Counted from the stretch's first letter, positions 7,747 through 17,535 are shown. The stretch: 64,000 bases of DNA from Panacagrimonas sp052389915 (GCA_052389915.1 JBQTHL010000080.1:1-64000); one strand, 5' to 3'. A program made the numbers and translations. Notes: generated by a model from the sequence alone, not told the origin.

Positions 7747-8580
7747 CTAAACGAGTTGTGTCTCGAGGAGACCGGACTTCTTCACGACGCGGTCGAGTTC
7801 GACCAGCGTCTCCAGCAGCGTGCCCATGAGCTTGAGCGGCAGCGAGTTGGGACCATCACACAGCGCCTCGTCCGGGCGCGGATGCGTTTCCATGAAGATT
7901 CCGGAAACGCCGGCGCCGACGGCCGAGCGCGCCAGCACGGGAATCATTTCGCGCATGCCACCCGAGGCTGTGCCCTGACCGCCCGGAAGCTGCACCGTGT
8001 GGGTAGCGTCGAACACCACCGGCGCAAACTTGCGCATGATCGCGAGACCGCGCATGTCGGCAACGAGATTGTTGTAGCCGAAACTGAACCCGCGTTCGCA
8101 CAGCATGAACTGGTGCTCGGCCACCGCCGTCATCTTCTCGATGACATTGCCCATTTCCCAGGGGCTCATGAACTGGCCCTTCTTCACGTTGATGGGGCGG
8201 CCGGTACGCGCCACGTTCTGCATGAAATTGGTCTGGCGGCACAGGAACGCGGGTGTCTGAATCACGTCGATCACGGCCGCCACTTCGTCGAGCGGCGTGT
8301 CTTCGTGCACGTCGGTCAGCACCGGCACGCCGATCTGCTTCTTGACCTGCTCCATGATCTTGAGCCCGCCTTCGACACCCGGCCCGCGATAGCTCTTGTG
8401 CGAGGTGCGGTTGGCCTTGTCGAAGCTGCCTTTGAAGATGTAGAGAATGCCGAGCTTGTCGGTGATGGCCTTGATGTGGCCGGCCACTTCGATCGCCAGC
8501 TCCTGCGATTCCAGCGTGTCCGGGCCGGCGATCAGGAAGATCGGGTGTTCGATGCCGATGTCGCGTCCTAGCAGTTTCAT
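7747..8580 (-). CDS. kdsA: 3-deoxy-8-phosphooctulonate (KDO 8-P) synthase
   Basis: KdsA, 277 residues, condenses arabinose 5-phosphate with phosphoenolpyruvate for the KDO of lipopolysaccharide. It starts MKLLGRDIGIEHP and has FLIAGPDTLES, FKGSFDKANR, TDVHEDTPLDEVA, KKGQFMSPWEM, THTVQLPGGQG and METHPRPDEALCDGPN. These are TIM-barrel active-site segments of the DAHP/KDO synthase family. I use the ATG at 8580 because the upstream open frame overlaps the end of pyrG and is not conserved. It follows pyrG by 10 bases, the standard pyrG-kdsA-eno order. Confidence 0.97.
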   Translation of the reverse strand: MKLLGRDIGIEHPIFLIAGPDTLESQELAIEVAGHIKAITDKLGILYIFKGSFDKANRTSHKSYRGPGVEGGLKIMEQVKKQIGVPVLTDVHEDTPLDEVAAVIDVIQTPAFLCRQTNFMQNVARTGRPINVKKGQFMSPWEMGNVIEKMTAVAEHQFMLCERGFSFGYNNLVADMRGLAIMRKFAPVVFDATHTVQLPGGQGTASGGMREMIPVLARSAVGAGVSGIFMETHPRPDEALCDGPNSLPLKLMGTLLETLVELDRVVKKSGLLETQLV

Positions 8581-8590
8581 GGAGTTCCGG

Positions 8591-10294
8591 CTATGCGTTG
8601 GCCGCAGCAGGCGCTGACGCACCGGCCGTTCCGGGCTTGACGTTCACTTCCCGGTGTTCGAGGTGATGCTCGCGCGCGGCCTTCACGAAACCCTCGAACA
8701 AGGGATGGCCGTCACGCGGCGTGGACGTGAATTCCGGATGGAACTGCACGCCGACGAACCAGGGGTGATCGGGAATCTCGACGATCTCCACCAGCTCTTC
8801 GTTCTCGGAGACGCCGGCGAGCAGCAGGCCTTTTTGCGTCAGCGCATCGCGGTAGTTGTTGTTGAATTCGTAGCGGTGGCGATGGCGCTCGCTGATCGCC
8901 TCCGCGTTGTACATCGCGCGCGTTCGCGAACCCGATTTCAGCCGGCAACGCTGCACACCCAGGCGCATGGTGCCACCGAGGTTCGAGTCGGCGTCGCGCT
9001 TTTCTACCCGGCCGGTCGCGTCGATCCACTCCGTCACCAGCGCGATCACGGGGTGCGGCGAATGCGGGTTGAACTCAGTGGAATGCGCGTTAGCCAGACC
9101 GCAGACATTGCGCGCGTAGTCGATCACCGCGACCTGCATGCCCAGGCAGATACCGAGATACGGAATCCGGTTCTCGCGCGCGTACTTCGCCGCCAGAATC
9201 TTGCCTTCGATGCCGCGCTCGCCGAAGCCGCCGGGCACGAGAATGCAGTCGGCCCCTTGCAGCACGCGCGTGCCCTGCGATTCCAGCGTCTCGGATTCGA
9301 TGTAGCGAATCTTGACCCGCGTGTGCGTATGCAGGCCGGCGTGGTACAGCGCCTCGTTGATGCTCTTGTAGGCGTCGGTCAGGTCGACGTACTTGCCGAC
9401 CATCGCCACCTGCACTTCCGCATCGAGTTGCTCGCGCGCTTCAACCACGCGCTCCCAGCTCGCGAGGTCGGCGCGGCGCACGTCGAGGCCGAAGTGCTGG
9501 ATAACCTGTTCGTCCAGGCCCTGCTGATGCAGCCAGCCGGGAATCTTGTAGATGTCATCCAGGTCGATGGCCGAGATCACCGCGTTGTACGACACGTTGG
9601 TGAACAGGGCGATCTTGCGCTTCTCGCCCTCTGGCAGCGGCCGCTCCGAGCGGCACAGCAGCACGTCGGGCTGGATACCGATGCCGCGCAGTTCCTTGAC
9701 CGAGTGCTGCGTCGGCTTGGTCTTCAGCTCGCCGCCGGCCTTGATGAAGGGCACCAGGGTCAGATGCATGTACAGCGCGTGCCGACGGCCCAGCTCGTGC
9801 CCCATCTGGCGAATGGCTTCGAGAAAGGGCAGCGACTCGATGTCGCCCACCGTGCCGCCGATCTCCACCATGCAGATGTCGGCGCCGGCAGCGCCCATCT
9901 TGATGCGCGCGTGAATCTCGTCGGTGATGTGCGGAATAACCTGCACCGTGCGGCCCAGGTAATCGCCGCGCCGCTCCTTCTCCAGCACGTTGCGGTAGAT
10001 CTGCCCGGTGGTGACGTTGGAGTAACGATTGGTCTTGCCTCGCAGGAAACGCTCGTAGTGTCCGAGGTCCAGGTCGGTTTCCGCGCCGTCCTCGGTGACG
10101 AACACCTCGCCGTGCTGGAACGGGCTCATGGTGCCCGCATCGACGTTGATGTACGGGTCCAGCTTGATCATGCGGACCTTGAGCCCGCGCGATTCGAGAA
10201 TGGCTGCGAGACTCGCCGCGGCGATACCCTTGCCGAGCGAGGAGACAACGCCCCCCGTGACGAAAATGAAACGTGTGGAGCCAGCGTCGGCCAT
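8591..10294 (-). CDS. pyrG: CTP synthase
   Basis: CTP synthase, 567 residues, aminates UTP to CTP with glutamine. The N-terminal synthetase domain opens with TGGVVSSLGKGIAAASLA and contains DPYINVDAGTMSP. The C-terminal glutaminase (class I GATase) domain has the nucleophile Cys in PYLGICLGMQ and the His-Glu pair in VQFHPEFTSTP. About 20 Ala/Pro-rich residues extend past the usual end. It is the first gene of the pyrG-kdsA-eno-ftsB-ispD-ispF strand. Confidence 0.98.
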   Translation of the reverse strand: MADAGSTRFIFVTGGVVSSLGKGIAAASLAAILESRGLKVRMIKLDPYINVDAGTMSPFQHGEVFVTEDGAETDLDLGHYERFLRGKTNRYSNVTTGQIYRNVLEKERRGDYLGRTVQVIPHITDEIHARIKMGAAGADICMVEIGGTVGDIESLPFLEAIRQMGHELGRRHALYMHLTLVPFIKAGGELKTKPTQHSVKELRGIGIQPDVLLCRSERPLPEGEKRKIALFTNVSYNAVISAIDLDDIYKIPGWLHQQGLDEQVIQHFGLDVRRADLASWERVVEAREQLDAEVQVAMVGKYVDLTDAYKSINEALYHAGLHTHTRVKIRYIESETLESQGTRVLQGADCILVPGGFGERGIEGKILAAKYARENRIPYLGICLGMQVAVIDYARNVCGLANAHSTEFNPHSPHPVIALVTEWIDATGRVEKRDADSNLGGTMRLGVQRCRLKSGSRTRAMYNAEAISERHRHRYEFNNNYRDALTQKGLLLAGVSENEELVEIVEIPDHPWFVGVQFHPEFTSTPRDGHPLFEGFVKAAREHHLEHREVNVKPGTAGASAPAAANA

Positions 10295-10371
10295 GAGGGA
10301 ACGGGGAGATTGGTTTGCGGGATTCTATCAGGCCGGTCCGTGGCCGAGAGTCGTCGCGTACCCGCGTCCTC

Positions 10372-11298
10372 CTACGCGTCCCAGGGTGGCATCGGCGCGG
10401 TCAGGCGCGATCCGTCGTAGCCGTGCACTTCGCCGAATCCGGCATCGCCCGCGTTCCATTCCGCACAAGCGGCCGTCAGCTCGGTCTTGGCTCGCGCGAC
10501 GAAGTTCCACCACATCAGCACCGGCTCGGCGAAGGCCTGGCCGCCAATCACGGCCACGCGCCCGGGTCCGCTCGACTTCACGGCAACGCTGCTTCGATGG
10601 CCGCCGAGGTAGAGCAAGGTGCTGGGAGCGAGGGATTCGCCTTCGATCTCCACGACGCCTTCCGTCACCAGTACCGCGTGCTCGAATTCCGCATTCAGCG
10701 GCAAGCTGGCCACGGTCGCAGCCGGCATCTGAATGTCGAGACCCATTGCCGGCGAGTACATCCGCGCGGGCGAAGCGGCTCCCAGGGCTTCGCCGACCAG
10801 CACGGTGCAGCACAGGCCCTCGTGCACCACCTGAGGCAGTTTCGGGTAGTGATCGAAGGCAGGTTCCACGTTGCGGACTTCGTCGGGTAACGCGATCCAG
10901 AACTGCAAGCCGTGCAGCCGCGGGGAACGCGGCACCGGCGACTCCTCGGAATGCGAGATGCCGCGCCCGCTGGTCATCAGGTTGAGCTGGCCCGGCACGA
11001 TGGTCTTCAGGCTGCCCAGACTGTCGCGATGCAGGATTTCTCCCTCGTAAACCCAGGTCACGGTCTGCAAGCCGATGTGCGGGTGCGGACCGACCCTCAT
11101 GCCGCGGCCCTGAGTGATATCGGCCGGACCGAAGTGATCGAGAAAGCACCAGGGTCCCACCATGCGTCGCAACCGCGTCGGCAGCGCGCGCCGGATAGCC
11201 ATGCCCTCGCCGAGATTCGCGGTGCTCGCCTCGATCCGTTGCAGCACCGATCCGGGCGCCGTGACCGCGAGCGAGGAACTGTGCGAGTCCGACGACAC
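10372..11298 (-). CDS. Pirin family protein
   Basis: A bicupin of the pirin family, about 308 residues. The N-terminal cupin has the metal-binding pattern VGPHPHIGLQTVTWVYEGE and GRGISHSEES; the C-terminal cupin carries HAVLVTEGVVEIEG. Bacterial pirins such as YhhW have quercetin 2,3-dioxygenase activity in vitro, and others act as redox-sensing partners; the role here is unknown. I place the start at GTG 11298, preceded by GGGAG. The longer frame overlaps the end of the RND gene and lacks a ribosome site. It sits 13 bases after that gene on the same strand. Confidence 0.85.
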   Translation of the reverse strand: MSSDSHSSSLAVTAPGSVLQRIEASTANLGEGMAIRRALPTRLRRMVGPWCFLDHFGPADITQGRGMRVGPHPHIGLQTVTWVYEGEILHRDSLGSLKTIVPGQLNLMTSGRGISHSEESPVPRSPRLHGLQFWIALPDEVRNVEPAFDHYPKLPQVVHEGLCCTVLVGEALGAASPARMYSPAMGLDIQMPAATVASLPLNAEFEHAVLVTEGVVEIEGESLAPSTLLYLGGHRSSVAVKSSGPGRVAVIGGQAFAEPVLMWWNFVARAKTELTAACAEWNAGDAGFGEVHGYDGSRLTAPMPPWDA

Positions 11299-11311
11299 GC
11301 TGTCTCCCGAA

Positions 11312-14170
11312 TCAGTGCCGCGGCTTGAACACCGGCACTTCACCCGGCGCCAGTTCGCGCTCTTTCAGAATGAACGAAGCGATCGCCGGGAGAATCAGGA
11401 TGGCGCCGAACATGTTGCCGGTGAACATGAAGACCAGCAGCGCGCCCATGTCACGCTGGAACTGCAAGCCCGACCACAGCCACGTGGCCACGCCGAAGCC
11501 AAGGGTAATGCCGGTGAACACCACGGCCTTGCCGGTCATCTTGAGCGTCTTGTAGTAGGCCTCGCGCATCTTGAAGCCGCCCGCGAGCGCATCGGCCATC
11601 GTCGCGTACACATAAATTCCATAGTCCACGCCGATGCCCACCGCCAGCGCCACCACCGGCAGGGTCGCGACCTTCATGCCGATGCCGAGCACCGCCATGA
11701 CGCCGTAGGCCATCCAGGAAATCAGGCTCAGCGGCAGCATGATGGCGACGATGGACTGCCACTCGAAGAACGACAGGTACACGCAGATGACGATGGCGAT
11801 GTAGACGTAGAGCAGGATCGGTTTTTCCAGCCGATGCACTTCCTCGTTGGTCGCCGCCATGACGCCGACGTTGGCGGTGGCCAGGGCGAAGTTGACCGGG
11901 CACATCTTGTCGAAGCCGACGAGCTTGGCCTGCGCTTCGTCGACCTTTGCGGTCGCGGCTTTCACGCGTTCGTTCAGTGCGACTTCGCCCTCGGGCACCT
12001 TCGGATTCTTGCGCTTGAAGCGGTCGATAGTCTCCTGCCGATCGTGTTTTTCGTTGCCCACGCCGCGAAGGGCTTCGAGCTTGTCGGCACAGTACTTGGC
12101 GCTGACGTCTTTATGCGTCTCGAAAAAGGCCTTGGCGTTCTCTGAGTTGAAGGTTTTGGTTTCGTGCACGACGCGCTCGATGGTCGAGGCCTTGTGATCC
12201 TTCATGAACACGAAGATCGCCATGGCCGAGCAATTCGGGTTGAGCAGGCCGGACGAGGTGGGAATCGGCGTTATCGCCTGCACCATCGTGTACTGGTTGC
12301 GCGGCAGCACCTTGAAGCGCGGATTGGCTTCAGAGAACGCTGCGTTCACGGTCTTGGCGACCTGCGGCAGCGACAGGCTTGACTGCACGCCGAAGGTGTT
12401 GTCCATGCGCCAGCCGAAGCGGTCGATCTGCTCCATCACCTCGTGCTTGACGCAGGCTTCCGGGTCGGTCTCCGCCACGACCTTGAAGATGTCCAGGCCG
12501 ATGGCGAAGTTCTTGACGACCGCGGCGGTGTCGTTGTTGTAGCGCGATTGCGGCAGCAGTTCCGGCACACCCGCCTGGCTGTCGCCGACCTGCAAGGCCT
12601 TGCCCTGCCAGAAACTCCATCCGAACAACAGCGCCATCACCAGAATCGCGGTCACGGCCGGCACCGGCCTGACCATGCTCGAGAGTAGGTGCCACAGCGG
12701 ATCGAAGATGCGGTCACGCCGGTCCTGCTTGGCGACGAAACCTTCGACGTCCTTGATCTCGATCCAGGTCAGCAGGATCGGCATCATGATCTTGTTGGTG
12801 ACGATGATCGCGGCCATGCCGAGGCAGGCGTTGATGGCCATCTCGCGCACGATGTCGATGGGAATCACGCCGATCATGGCGAAGCCCGCCACGTCGGTCA
12901 TGATCGCCATGGTTCCGTAGATGGCGAGGCGCCGCCAGGTGAATAGCGAGGCGTCGAAACTGTTGCGCTTGTTCTCCGCAATTTCGCCGACCCAGGCGTT
13001 GACGTACTGCACCCCGTGCGACACCGATACCGCGAGAATCAGGAAGGGCACGAGAATCGCGAAAGGATCGAGCCCCAGGCCCAGCATGCGCAGCAGGCCG
13101 AATTCCCAGATCACGGCCACGATCGAACACACCAGCGGCAGCATGCCGAGCTTGAAGTCGCCCACATACAGCCACAGCAGAATCCCGGTCATCACCAAAG
13201 TGAGGCCGAAGAATCCGACCACGGCGAAAATCTCGTCGATGATGTCGCCCACAACCTTGGCGAAGCCGATGATGTGGATGTCGATGTCGGGGTTGTACTG
13301 CGGGTTGGCGACTTCCTCGAAAGTGGTGTCGCCACCCTTGATCGGCACGATCTCCGTTTTGCCTTCCTCGAAGGGATAGGCGTACTCGAAGCTCTTGATG
13401 TAGAGCTTGAAGCCGAGGTCCACGTAGCCGGTGCCCACTTCGGTGCCGGCCTTGAGCGTCACTTCCTTTCCCGAGGACAAGGTGACTGCCTTGTCCTCCT
13501 TGAGCTTGTAAAGACGCTTCTTGGGATTCTTGAAACGCCCGCGCAGCTTGTCTTCCAGATCGTTGGCGACGCGGCCGTAGTCGAGCTTCTCGCCCGTTAC
13601 CGGATCGATTTCCAGCAACTCGGAAAAGATCAGCGCGCCGGTCTGATCGGTGGTGGTGTAGCGACCGACGTGGCCGCCCTTGCTGACGTTGGCCTTGACC
13701 AGCGCGAACATCTCCGGCGTCGCCGCGTAGTCCGCCGGAATGACGTTGCCGCCCTTGAAGCCGCCTTCCACCACCTCGATGTAGCGCACGTCCGGCGTGA
13801 ACAAGGACGACACACGCGAGCGATCCACGCCTTTGAGGAAGAACACCTCGTCGGTGGCGGCCTTCAGGTCCTGGAGAAATTTCTCGTTGTAGATTTCGCC
13901 CTTGCCATCCTTCTGCATAAGCGCCACCAGCACGGTGTTGGCGCCGCCGAAGTCGGCCATGTACTGCGTGAGCACCTGCATGTACGGGTGCTCCAGCGGC
14001 ACCGACTTGTCGAACCCCGCGTCGGGCTTGATCAGCACCATCTGCCAGAACAGCAGCAGGGTGATGACCACCAGGATGCCCATGGTGAGCTTGCGCCGCG
14101 CATAGATGATCGGCTCGATGGCGGCAAGAATCTTGTGCGCCTTGCTGGGCGTCTCGTGGTTTTCGCTCAT
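11312..14170 (-). CDS. RND superfamily (MMPL-type) transporter
   Basis: A 952-residue inner-membrane protein with the two-fold MMPL/RND architecture: one TM helix (about 29-46), a large periplasmic loop, five TM helices (about 315-470), one TM, a second loop, then five TM helices (about 765-940). The conserved TM4-type motif GIGVDYGIYVYATMADA is present near residue 825. Relatives (COG1033) move lipids or hydrophobic molecules. The usual outer-membrane partners of such exporters in degraders (DUF1302/DUF1329 pairs) are not seen. The upstream gene encodes a periplasmic beta-propeller, a typical companion. Confidence 0.92.
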   Translation of the reverse strand: MSENHETPSKAHKILAAIEPIIYARRKLTMGILVVITLLLFWQMVLIKPDAGFDKSVPLEHPYMQVLTQYMADFGGANTVLVALMQKDGKGEIYNEKFLQDLKAATDEVFFLKGVDRSRVSSLFTPDVRYIEVVEGGFKGGNVIPADYAATPEMFALVKANVSKGGHVGRYTTTDQTGALIFSELLEIDPVTGEKLDYGRVANDLEDKLRGRFKNPKKRLYKLKEDKAVTLSSGKEVTLKAGTEVGTGYVDLGFKLYIKSFEYAYPFEEGKTEIVPIKGGDTTFEEVANPQYNPDIDIHIIGFAKVVGDIIDEIFAVVGFFGLTLVMTGILLWLYVGDFKLGMLPLVCSIVAVIWEFGLLRMLGLGLDPFAILVPFLILAVSVSHGVQYVNAWVGEIAENKRNSFDASLFTWRRLAIYGTMAIMTDVAGFAMIGVIPIDIVREMAINACLGMAAIIVTNKIMMPILLTWIEIKDVEGFVAKQDRRDRIFDPLWHLLSSMVRPVPAVTAILVMALLFGWSFWQGKALQVGDSQAGVPELLPQSRYNNDTAAVVKNFAIGLDIFKVVAETDPEACVKHEVMEQIDRFGWRMDNTFGVQSSLSLPQVAKTVNAAFSEANPRFKVLPRNQYTMVQAITPIPTSSGLLNPNCSAMAIFVFMKDHKASTIERVVHETKTFNSENAKAFFETHKDVSAKYCADKLEALRGVGNEKHDRQETIDRFKRKNPKVPEGEVALNERVKAATAKVDEAQAKLVGFDKMCPVNFALATANVGVMAATNEEVHRLEKPILLYVYIAIVICVYLSFFEWQSIVAIMLPLSLISWMAYGVMAVLGIGMKVATLPVVALAVGIGVDYGIYVYATMADALAGGFKMREAYYKTLKMTGKAVVFTGITLGFGVATWLWSGLQFQRDMGALLVFMFTGNMFGAILILPAIASFILKERELAPGEVPVFKPRH

Positions 14171-14216
14171 GGTCTGCTCCCTGATCTACAGCCGTGTGGT
14201 GCGCTGGCAGCGCGAC

Positions 14217-15224
14217 TCAAAGTCCGACGGTGCTCACACCCAGTTCACCCACCGCGAGCACACCGTTTTTCCAGGGGATGGCGCCCGACAAGGTGCCCGA
14301 GCCGGTGACGCCGGCCATCGCGCGGAGCTTGGCGTTCTTGACCTGACCGGACGGAGTCAGCACTGCGATTTCGCCTGCGAGCCCAACCATCACCACATCG
14401 CCCGAGGGCATCAGGGTGCCACCGAAGAACGAGGCCACCGTTCCCATATCGACCTGCGTCCACTTGCCCTTGCGCACGTCGTCCGAGGTGTAGACGTTGC
14501 CGCGCAGGCCGAAAATCACCGCGCCCTTGGCACCGCGTGGAATCGCACCGTAGAGCGAGCCCTCGTAAGGAGCGGCCAGACGCTCCCAAGTCTTGCCGTC
14601 GGCGGAGACGCCCATCATTCCGGTTTCGCCCACGAGGAAGAATTGCCCGTCGCCGAGCCGCGTGATGGCGTTGAAGTGCAACTCTTCTTCGCGGATGCTC
14701 GGTGCGTCGAGTTCGCTCCAGCTCGCGCCACCGTCGGTCGTCGTCATGAACAGGCCGTACGCGCCGACGGCCATCGCCTGGTCGCCATCGATAACCAGCA
14801 CGTCGAGAAAAGGCTTTTCCAGCTCCGGCGCGAAGTTCTGCAATTTCCAGGTCTTGCCGGCGTCCTTGGTCTGAAGAATCGCCGCGTCGTGGCCGACGGC
14901 CCAGCCCTTGTTCTCGTCGGAAAATTCCACCGCGGTCAAGGTGGCGCGCACCGGCACCGCGACCTGTGCCCAGTGCGTACCGTCGTTGGACGCCACGATA
15001 TTGCCGCGGTCGCCCACTGCGATCAGATGCTTGCCGGTGTTCGCGACACCGAGCAGAAGTCCGCGCGAAGCCAGCGGCAGCAGTTCGGCCGGTCTGGCTT
15101 TTACCGGAGCCACGGGTGCGGCTTCCGCGGCCGCTTCTTCGTCCTGAGCGAGGGCGAAAGACGCAGCGAGCATGACCACGCTCAGCGTCAAGGCTTTGAA
15201 ACCCAGCTTTGTCCTGTCATTCAT
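14217..15224 (-). CDS. Ycf48-like BNR/beta-propeller periplasmic protein
   Basis: 335 residues starting MNDRTKLGFKALTLS, with a signal peptide cleaved near SFALAQ (about residue 27) and a short Ala/Glu/Pro linker. The mature part is a chain of Asp-box/BNR repeats (TKDAGKTWK, TTDGGASWS, SADGKTWE) and GVANTGKHLIAVGDRG-type blades. These are typical of the photosystem-II assembly factor Ycf48 family found widely in non-photosynthetic bacteria. The start at 15224 has AGGGAG upstream. The gene lies just upstream of the MMPL transporter, so the protein probably serves it in the periplasm. Confidence 0.88.
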   Translation of the reverse strand: MNDRTKLGFKALTLSVVMLAASFALAQDEEAAAEAAPVAPVKARPAELLPLASRGLLLGVANTGKHLIAVGDRGNIVASNDGTHWAQVAVPVRATLTAVEFSDENKGWAVGHDAAILQTKDAGKTWKLQNFAPELEKPFLDVLVIDGDQAMAVGAYGLFMTTTDGGASWSELDAPSIREEELHFNAITRLGDGQFFLVGETGMMGVSADGKTWERLAAPYEGSLYGAIPRGAKGAVIFGLRGNVYTSDDVRKGKWTQVDMGTVASFFGGTLMPSGDVVMVGLAGEIAVLTPSGQVKNAKLRAMAGVTGSGTLSGAIPWKNGVLAVGELGVSTVGL

Positions 15225-15353
15225 CGCGTGCTCCCTGATGATGCCGGCCATGCGGACGTTGTAATTTTCGTACTGGCGCTGCGGCGCTGCACAGCGTAGT
15301 GACGGCCTTGTAGCAGAGCCCCCCAGACCGCGCAATGGCGTTGGTTACACGCT

Positions 15354-16085
15354 TCAGCGCAGCCAGACCAATGCCGCCATGCGCCCGCAAACGCGCTCGC
15401 GACGAAAGGAAAAAAACGCTTCTGGTTCGGAATACGTGCAGCGGTCTCCACCGTACACCCGCACGATACCCAGGCGCCCGAGCCGCCAGCGTGCGATAGC
15501 GAACAGATCGCCGAAAAATTTCCCGGGTGCGCCGGGTCGGAACGCGGCCGACAGTTCTTCGTGAACGTTCACGAATGCATCGCGAACTTCGGCGCCGACT
15601 TCGAACGCGCGCGGGCCGATGGCCGGCCCCAGCCAGGCGCTCAGCCTGCTGGCAAGAACAGGCAGGTCGAGTACGGTCGATTCGAGAACGCCCGTGGCAA
15701 GACCGCGCCAACCGGCGTGCGCAGCGGCAACGCAGGTTCCGTCGTCGTCCGCGAGCAGGATGGGGAGGCAGTCGGCCGTCAGAATCGCGCAGGCCGGACC
15801 TTCCCGATCCCCGGTCCATGAAGCATCGGCACACCGATCCGCCGCGACTTGCCCGGCCTGAGCGACGCGGACGCCGTGCACCTGGTCAAGCCACGCAGGC
15901 TCGTGTCGCAACTCGAGCGTGCTGCGCAGCCGGCGACGGTTATCGGCTACGTGAGCCGGGTCGTCGCCGACGTGATGCGCAAGATTGAAGCTGTCATAGG
16001 GCGCTGCACTGGCGCCGTCGGTGCGCGTGGTGAAACACGCACCGACTCGCGGATGTCGCGGCCAGTCAGGTTCGACGATGGCCAC
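15354..16085 (-). CDS. pgeF: Peptidoglycan editing factor PgeF (YfiH family)
   Basis: 243 residues of the multicopper-laccase-like YfiH family. Members remove mis-incorporated L-Ser from peptidoglycan precursors and some show purine-nucleoside or laccase activity. Family blocks: HVGDDPAHVADNR, WLDQVHG (His ligand), AILTADCLPILLAD (Cys ligand) and AAAHAGWRGLATGV (His ligand). The start is a GTG at 16085. The usual upstream neighbour rluD is absent. About 130 bases separate it from the Ycf48-like gene on the same strand. Confidence 0.93.
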   Translation of the reverse strand: MAIVEPDWPRHPRVGACFTTRTDGASAAPYDSFNLAHHVGDDPAHVADNRRRLRSTLELRHEPAWLDQVHGVRVAQAGQVAADRCADASWTGDREGPACAILTADCLPILLADDDGTCVAAAHAGWRGLATGVLESTVLDLPVLASRLSAWLGPAIGPRAFEVGAEVRDAFVNVHEELSAAFRPGAPGKFFGDLFAIARWRLGRLGIVRVYGGDRCTYSEPEAFFSFRRERVCGRMAALVWLR

Positions 16086-16140
16086 GATTCGTCGATCCGA
16101 TCCTGCTTTTAACGTGAATCTCGCGAAGCGAGTCCACCGT

Positions 16141-16168
16141 CCCTCTCCCGCACTTTTGCGGGAGAGGG
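16141..16168. repeat. REP-like palindrome with a perfect 12-bp stem
   Basis: CCCTCTCCCGCA and its exact reverse complement are separated by a 4-base loop (CTTT). Flanking GAGCGGAGCGAGCGGTGGGGTGAAGG has the style of repetitive extragenic palindromes seen in many proteobacterial genomes. It lies between pgeF (leftward, upstream end) and the rhlB 3' end, so it could also stop rhlB transcripts, although no T-run follows. Confidence 0.75.
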
Positions 16169-16257
16169 GGCGAACGTGAGCGGAGCGAGCGGTGGGGTGA
16201 AGGTGGTCATGTCACGAGCGAGATTCATGGTCTGGGGCGACGCTAACGACATGACCG

Positions 16258-17535
16258 TTAGTGACGCCGCCCGCCACTGCGCGGAGGCGGACGACCGCCA
16301 CCACCCCCTCGTCGCGGCGGACCGCCGGGACGAGGGCGCCGCGGCAGACGCGGCGGCGTGATGTAGTCGGTGGGCATCCACTCTTGCGGAAAATCTTCGA
16401 CCGGAAGGCGCATGCCGATGTAGCGCTCGATGTCCGGAAGCGAATACACCCAGGTCTCGCAGCACAGCGAGATCGCATCGCCGGCCTCGCCCGCGCGCGC
16501 CGTGCGGCCGATGCGGTGCACGTAATCCTCCGCGTCCTGCGGCAGGTCGTAGTTGATGACGTGGCTGACGGCGGGGATGTGCAGTCCGCGCGCAGCCACG
16601 TCGGTGGCGACCAGAATCGGCAGGGTGCCGTCCTTGAATTCTTCCAGCAGGCGCAGGCGCTTGGTCTGCGGCACGTCGCCGGAAATCGTGTGCGCATTGA
16701 AGCCATTCGCGCGCAGCGCGTGCTCCACTTCCTCAGCCACTCTCTTGGTGTTGATGAAGACCAGGGTGCGCAGCGGATCGTGGTGGCGCAGCAAGCCTAC
16801 GAGCACCCTGAGCTTGTCTTCGTTGCCGACGTGAATCAGCGACTGGCGCACTCTGTCTGCGGTGACCTGCTCGGCTTCGATCGTGATCTTCTGCGGATCG
16901 TTCATGTGCTCGAACGCCAGTTCCAGAACGCGGTGCGAGAGCGTGGCCGAGAACAGGTAATTGCGCCGCTGCGTCGGCGGCGGCATGCGCCGCAGCACGT
17001 AGCGGATGTCGTCGATGAAGCCCAGATCGAACATGCGATCGGCCTCGTCGAGCACCACGACCTCGATGTACTTGAGCGTGTAGACGTCCTGCTTGAAGTA
17101 ATCGATCAGCCGGCCCGGCGTGCCGATCAGAATATCGATGCCGGCTTCGATCGCCAGGCGCTGCGACTCATAGCCTGTGCCGCCAAAACACACCGCCATG
17201 CGCAGGCCGGTGTCGCCGCGCAATTGCAAGGCGTCCTCGTAAATCTGCACCGCGAGTTCGCGCGTGGGGGCCAGGATGAACGCGCGCGGTTGACCGTCCG
17301 GGCCGCGACGCGGTTCGGTCAGCAGCCGGTGCATCGTGGCGAGCAGGAAGGCCGCGGTTTTTCCGGTGCCGGTCTGCGCCTGTCCAGCCAGGTCGTGACC
17401 TTCGAGCGCGAGCGGAAGCGTCTGTGCCTGGATGGGTGTGCAGCGATCGAACCCGAGCTTGGCGATGGCCTGGAGCAGGCCCTCGTGGAGCGGAAGACTG
17501 TCGAAACGAATTTGGGATAAATGGTCTGCTTGCAT
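16258..17535 (-). CDS. rhlB: DEAD-box ATP-dependent RNA helicase RhlB
   Basis: 425 residues. Ordered motifs: Q-motif GFDRCTPIQAQTLPLAL, Walker A AQTGTGKTAAF, PTRELAVQIYEDA, GTPGRLIDYF, DEAD box VLDEADRMFDLGF, SAT in LFSATLSHR, then VFINTKRVAEEVE, ATDVAARGLHIP and HRIGRTARAG. The YFKQDVYTLKYIEVVVLDEAD region is RhlB-like rather than RhlE-like. The last 30 residues are an Arg/Gly/Pro-rich basic tail that probably binds RNA or RNase E. It is divergent from trxA-rho, a common neighbourhood in Gammaproteobacteria. Confidence 0.94.
   Translation of the reverse strand: MQADHLSQIRFDSLPLHEGLLQAIAKLGFDRCTPIQAQTLPLALEGHDLAGQAQTGTGKTAAFLLATMHRLLTEPRRGPDGQPRAFILAPTRELAVQIYEDALQLRGDTGLRMAVCFGGTGYESQRLAIEAGIDILIGTPGRLIDYFKQDVYTLKYIEVVVLDEADRMFDLGFIDDIRYVLRRMPPPTQRRNYLFSATLSHRVLELAFEHMNDPQKITIEAEQVTADRVRQSLIHVGNEDKLRVLVGLLRHHDPLRTLVFINTKRVAEEVEHALRANGFNAHTISGDVPQTKRLRLLEEFKDGTLPILVATDVAARGLHIPAVSHVINYDLPQDAEDYVHRIGRTARAGEAGDAISLCCETWVYSLPDIERYIGMRLPVEDFPQEWMPTDYITPPRLPRRPRPGGPPRRGGGGGRPPPRSGGRRH

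Noticed and set aside
8654..10420. 588-codon plus-strand open frame opposite pyrG
   Set aside because: Antisense to CTP synthase; composition is that of GC-rich third-position shadow.
13016..14308. 430-codon plus-strand open frame inside the transporter gene
   Set aside because: Antisense shadow of the MMPL transporter; His/Asp/Val repeats without domain features.
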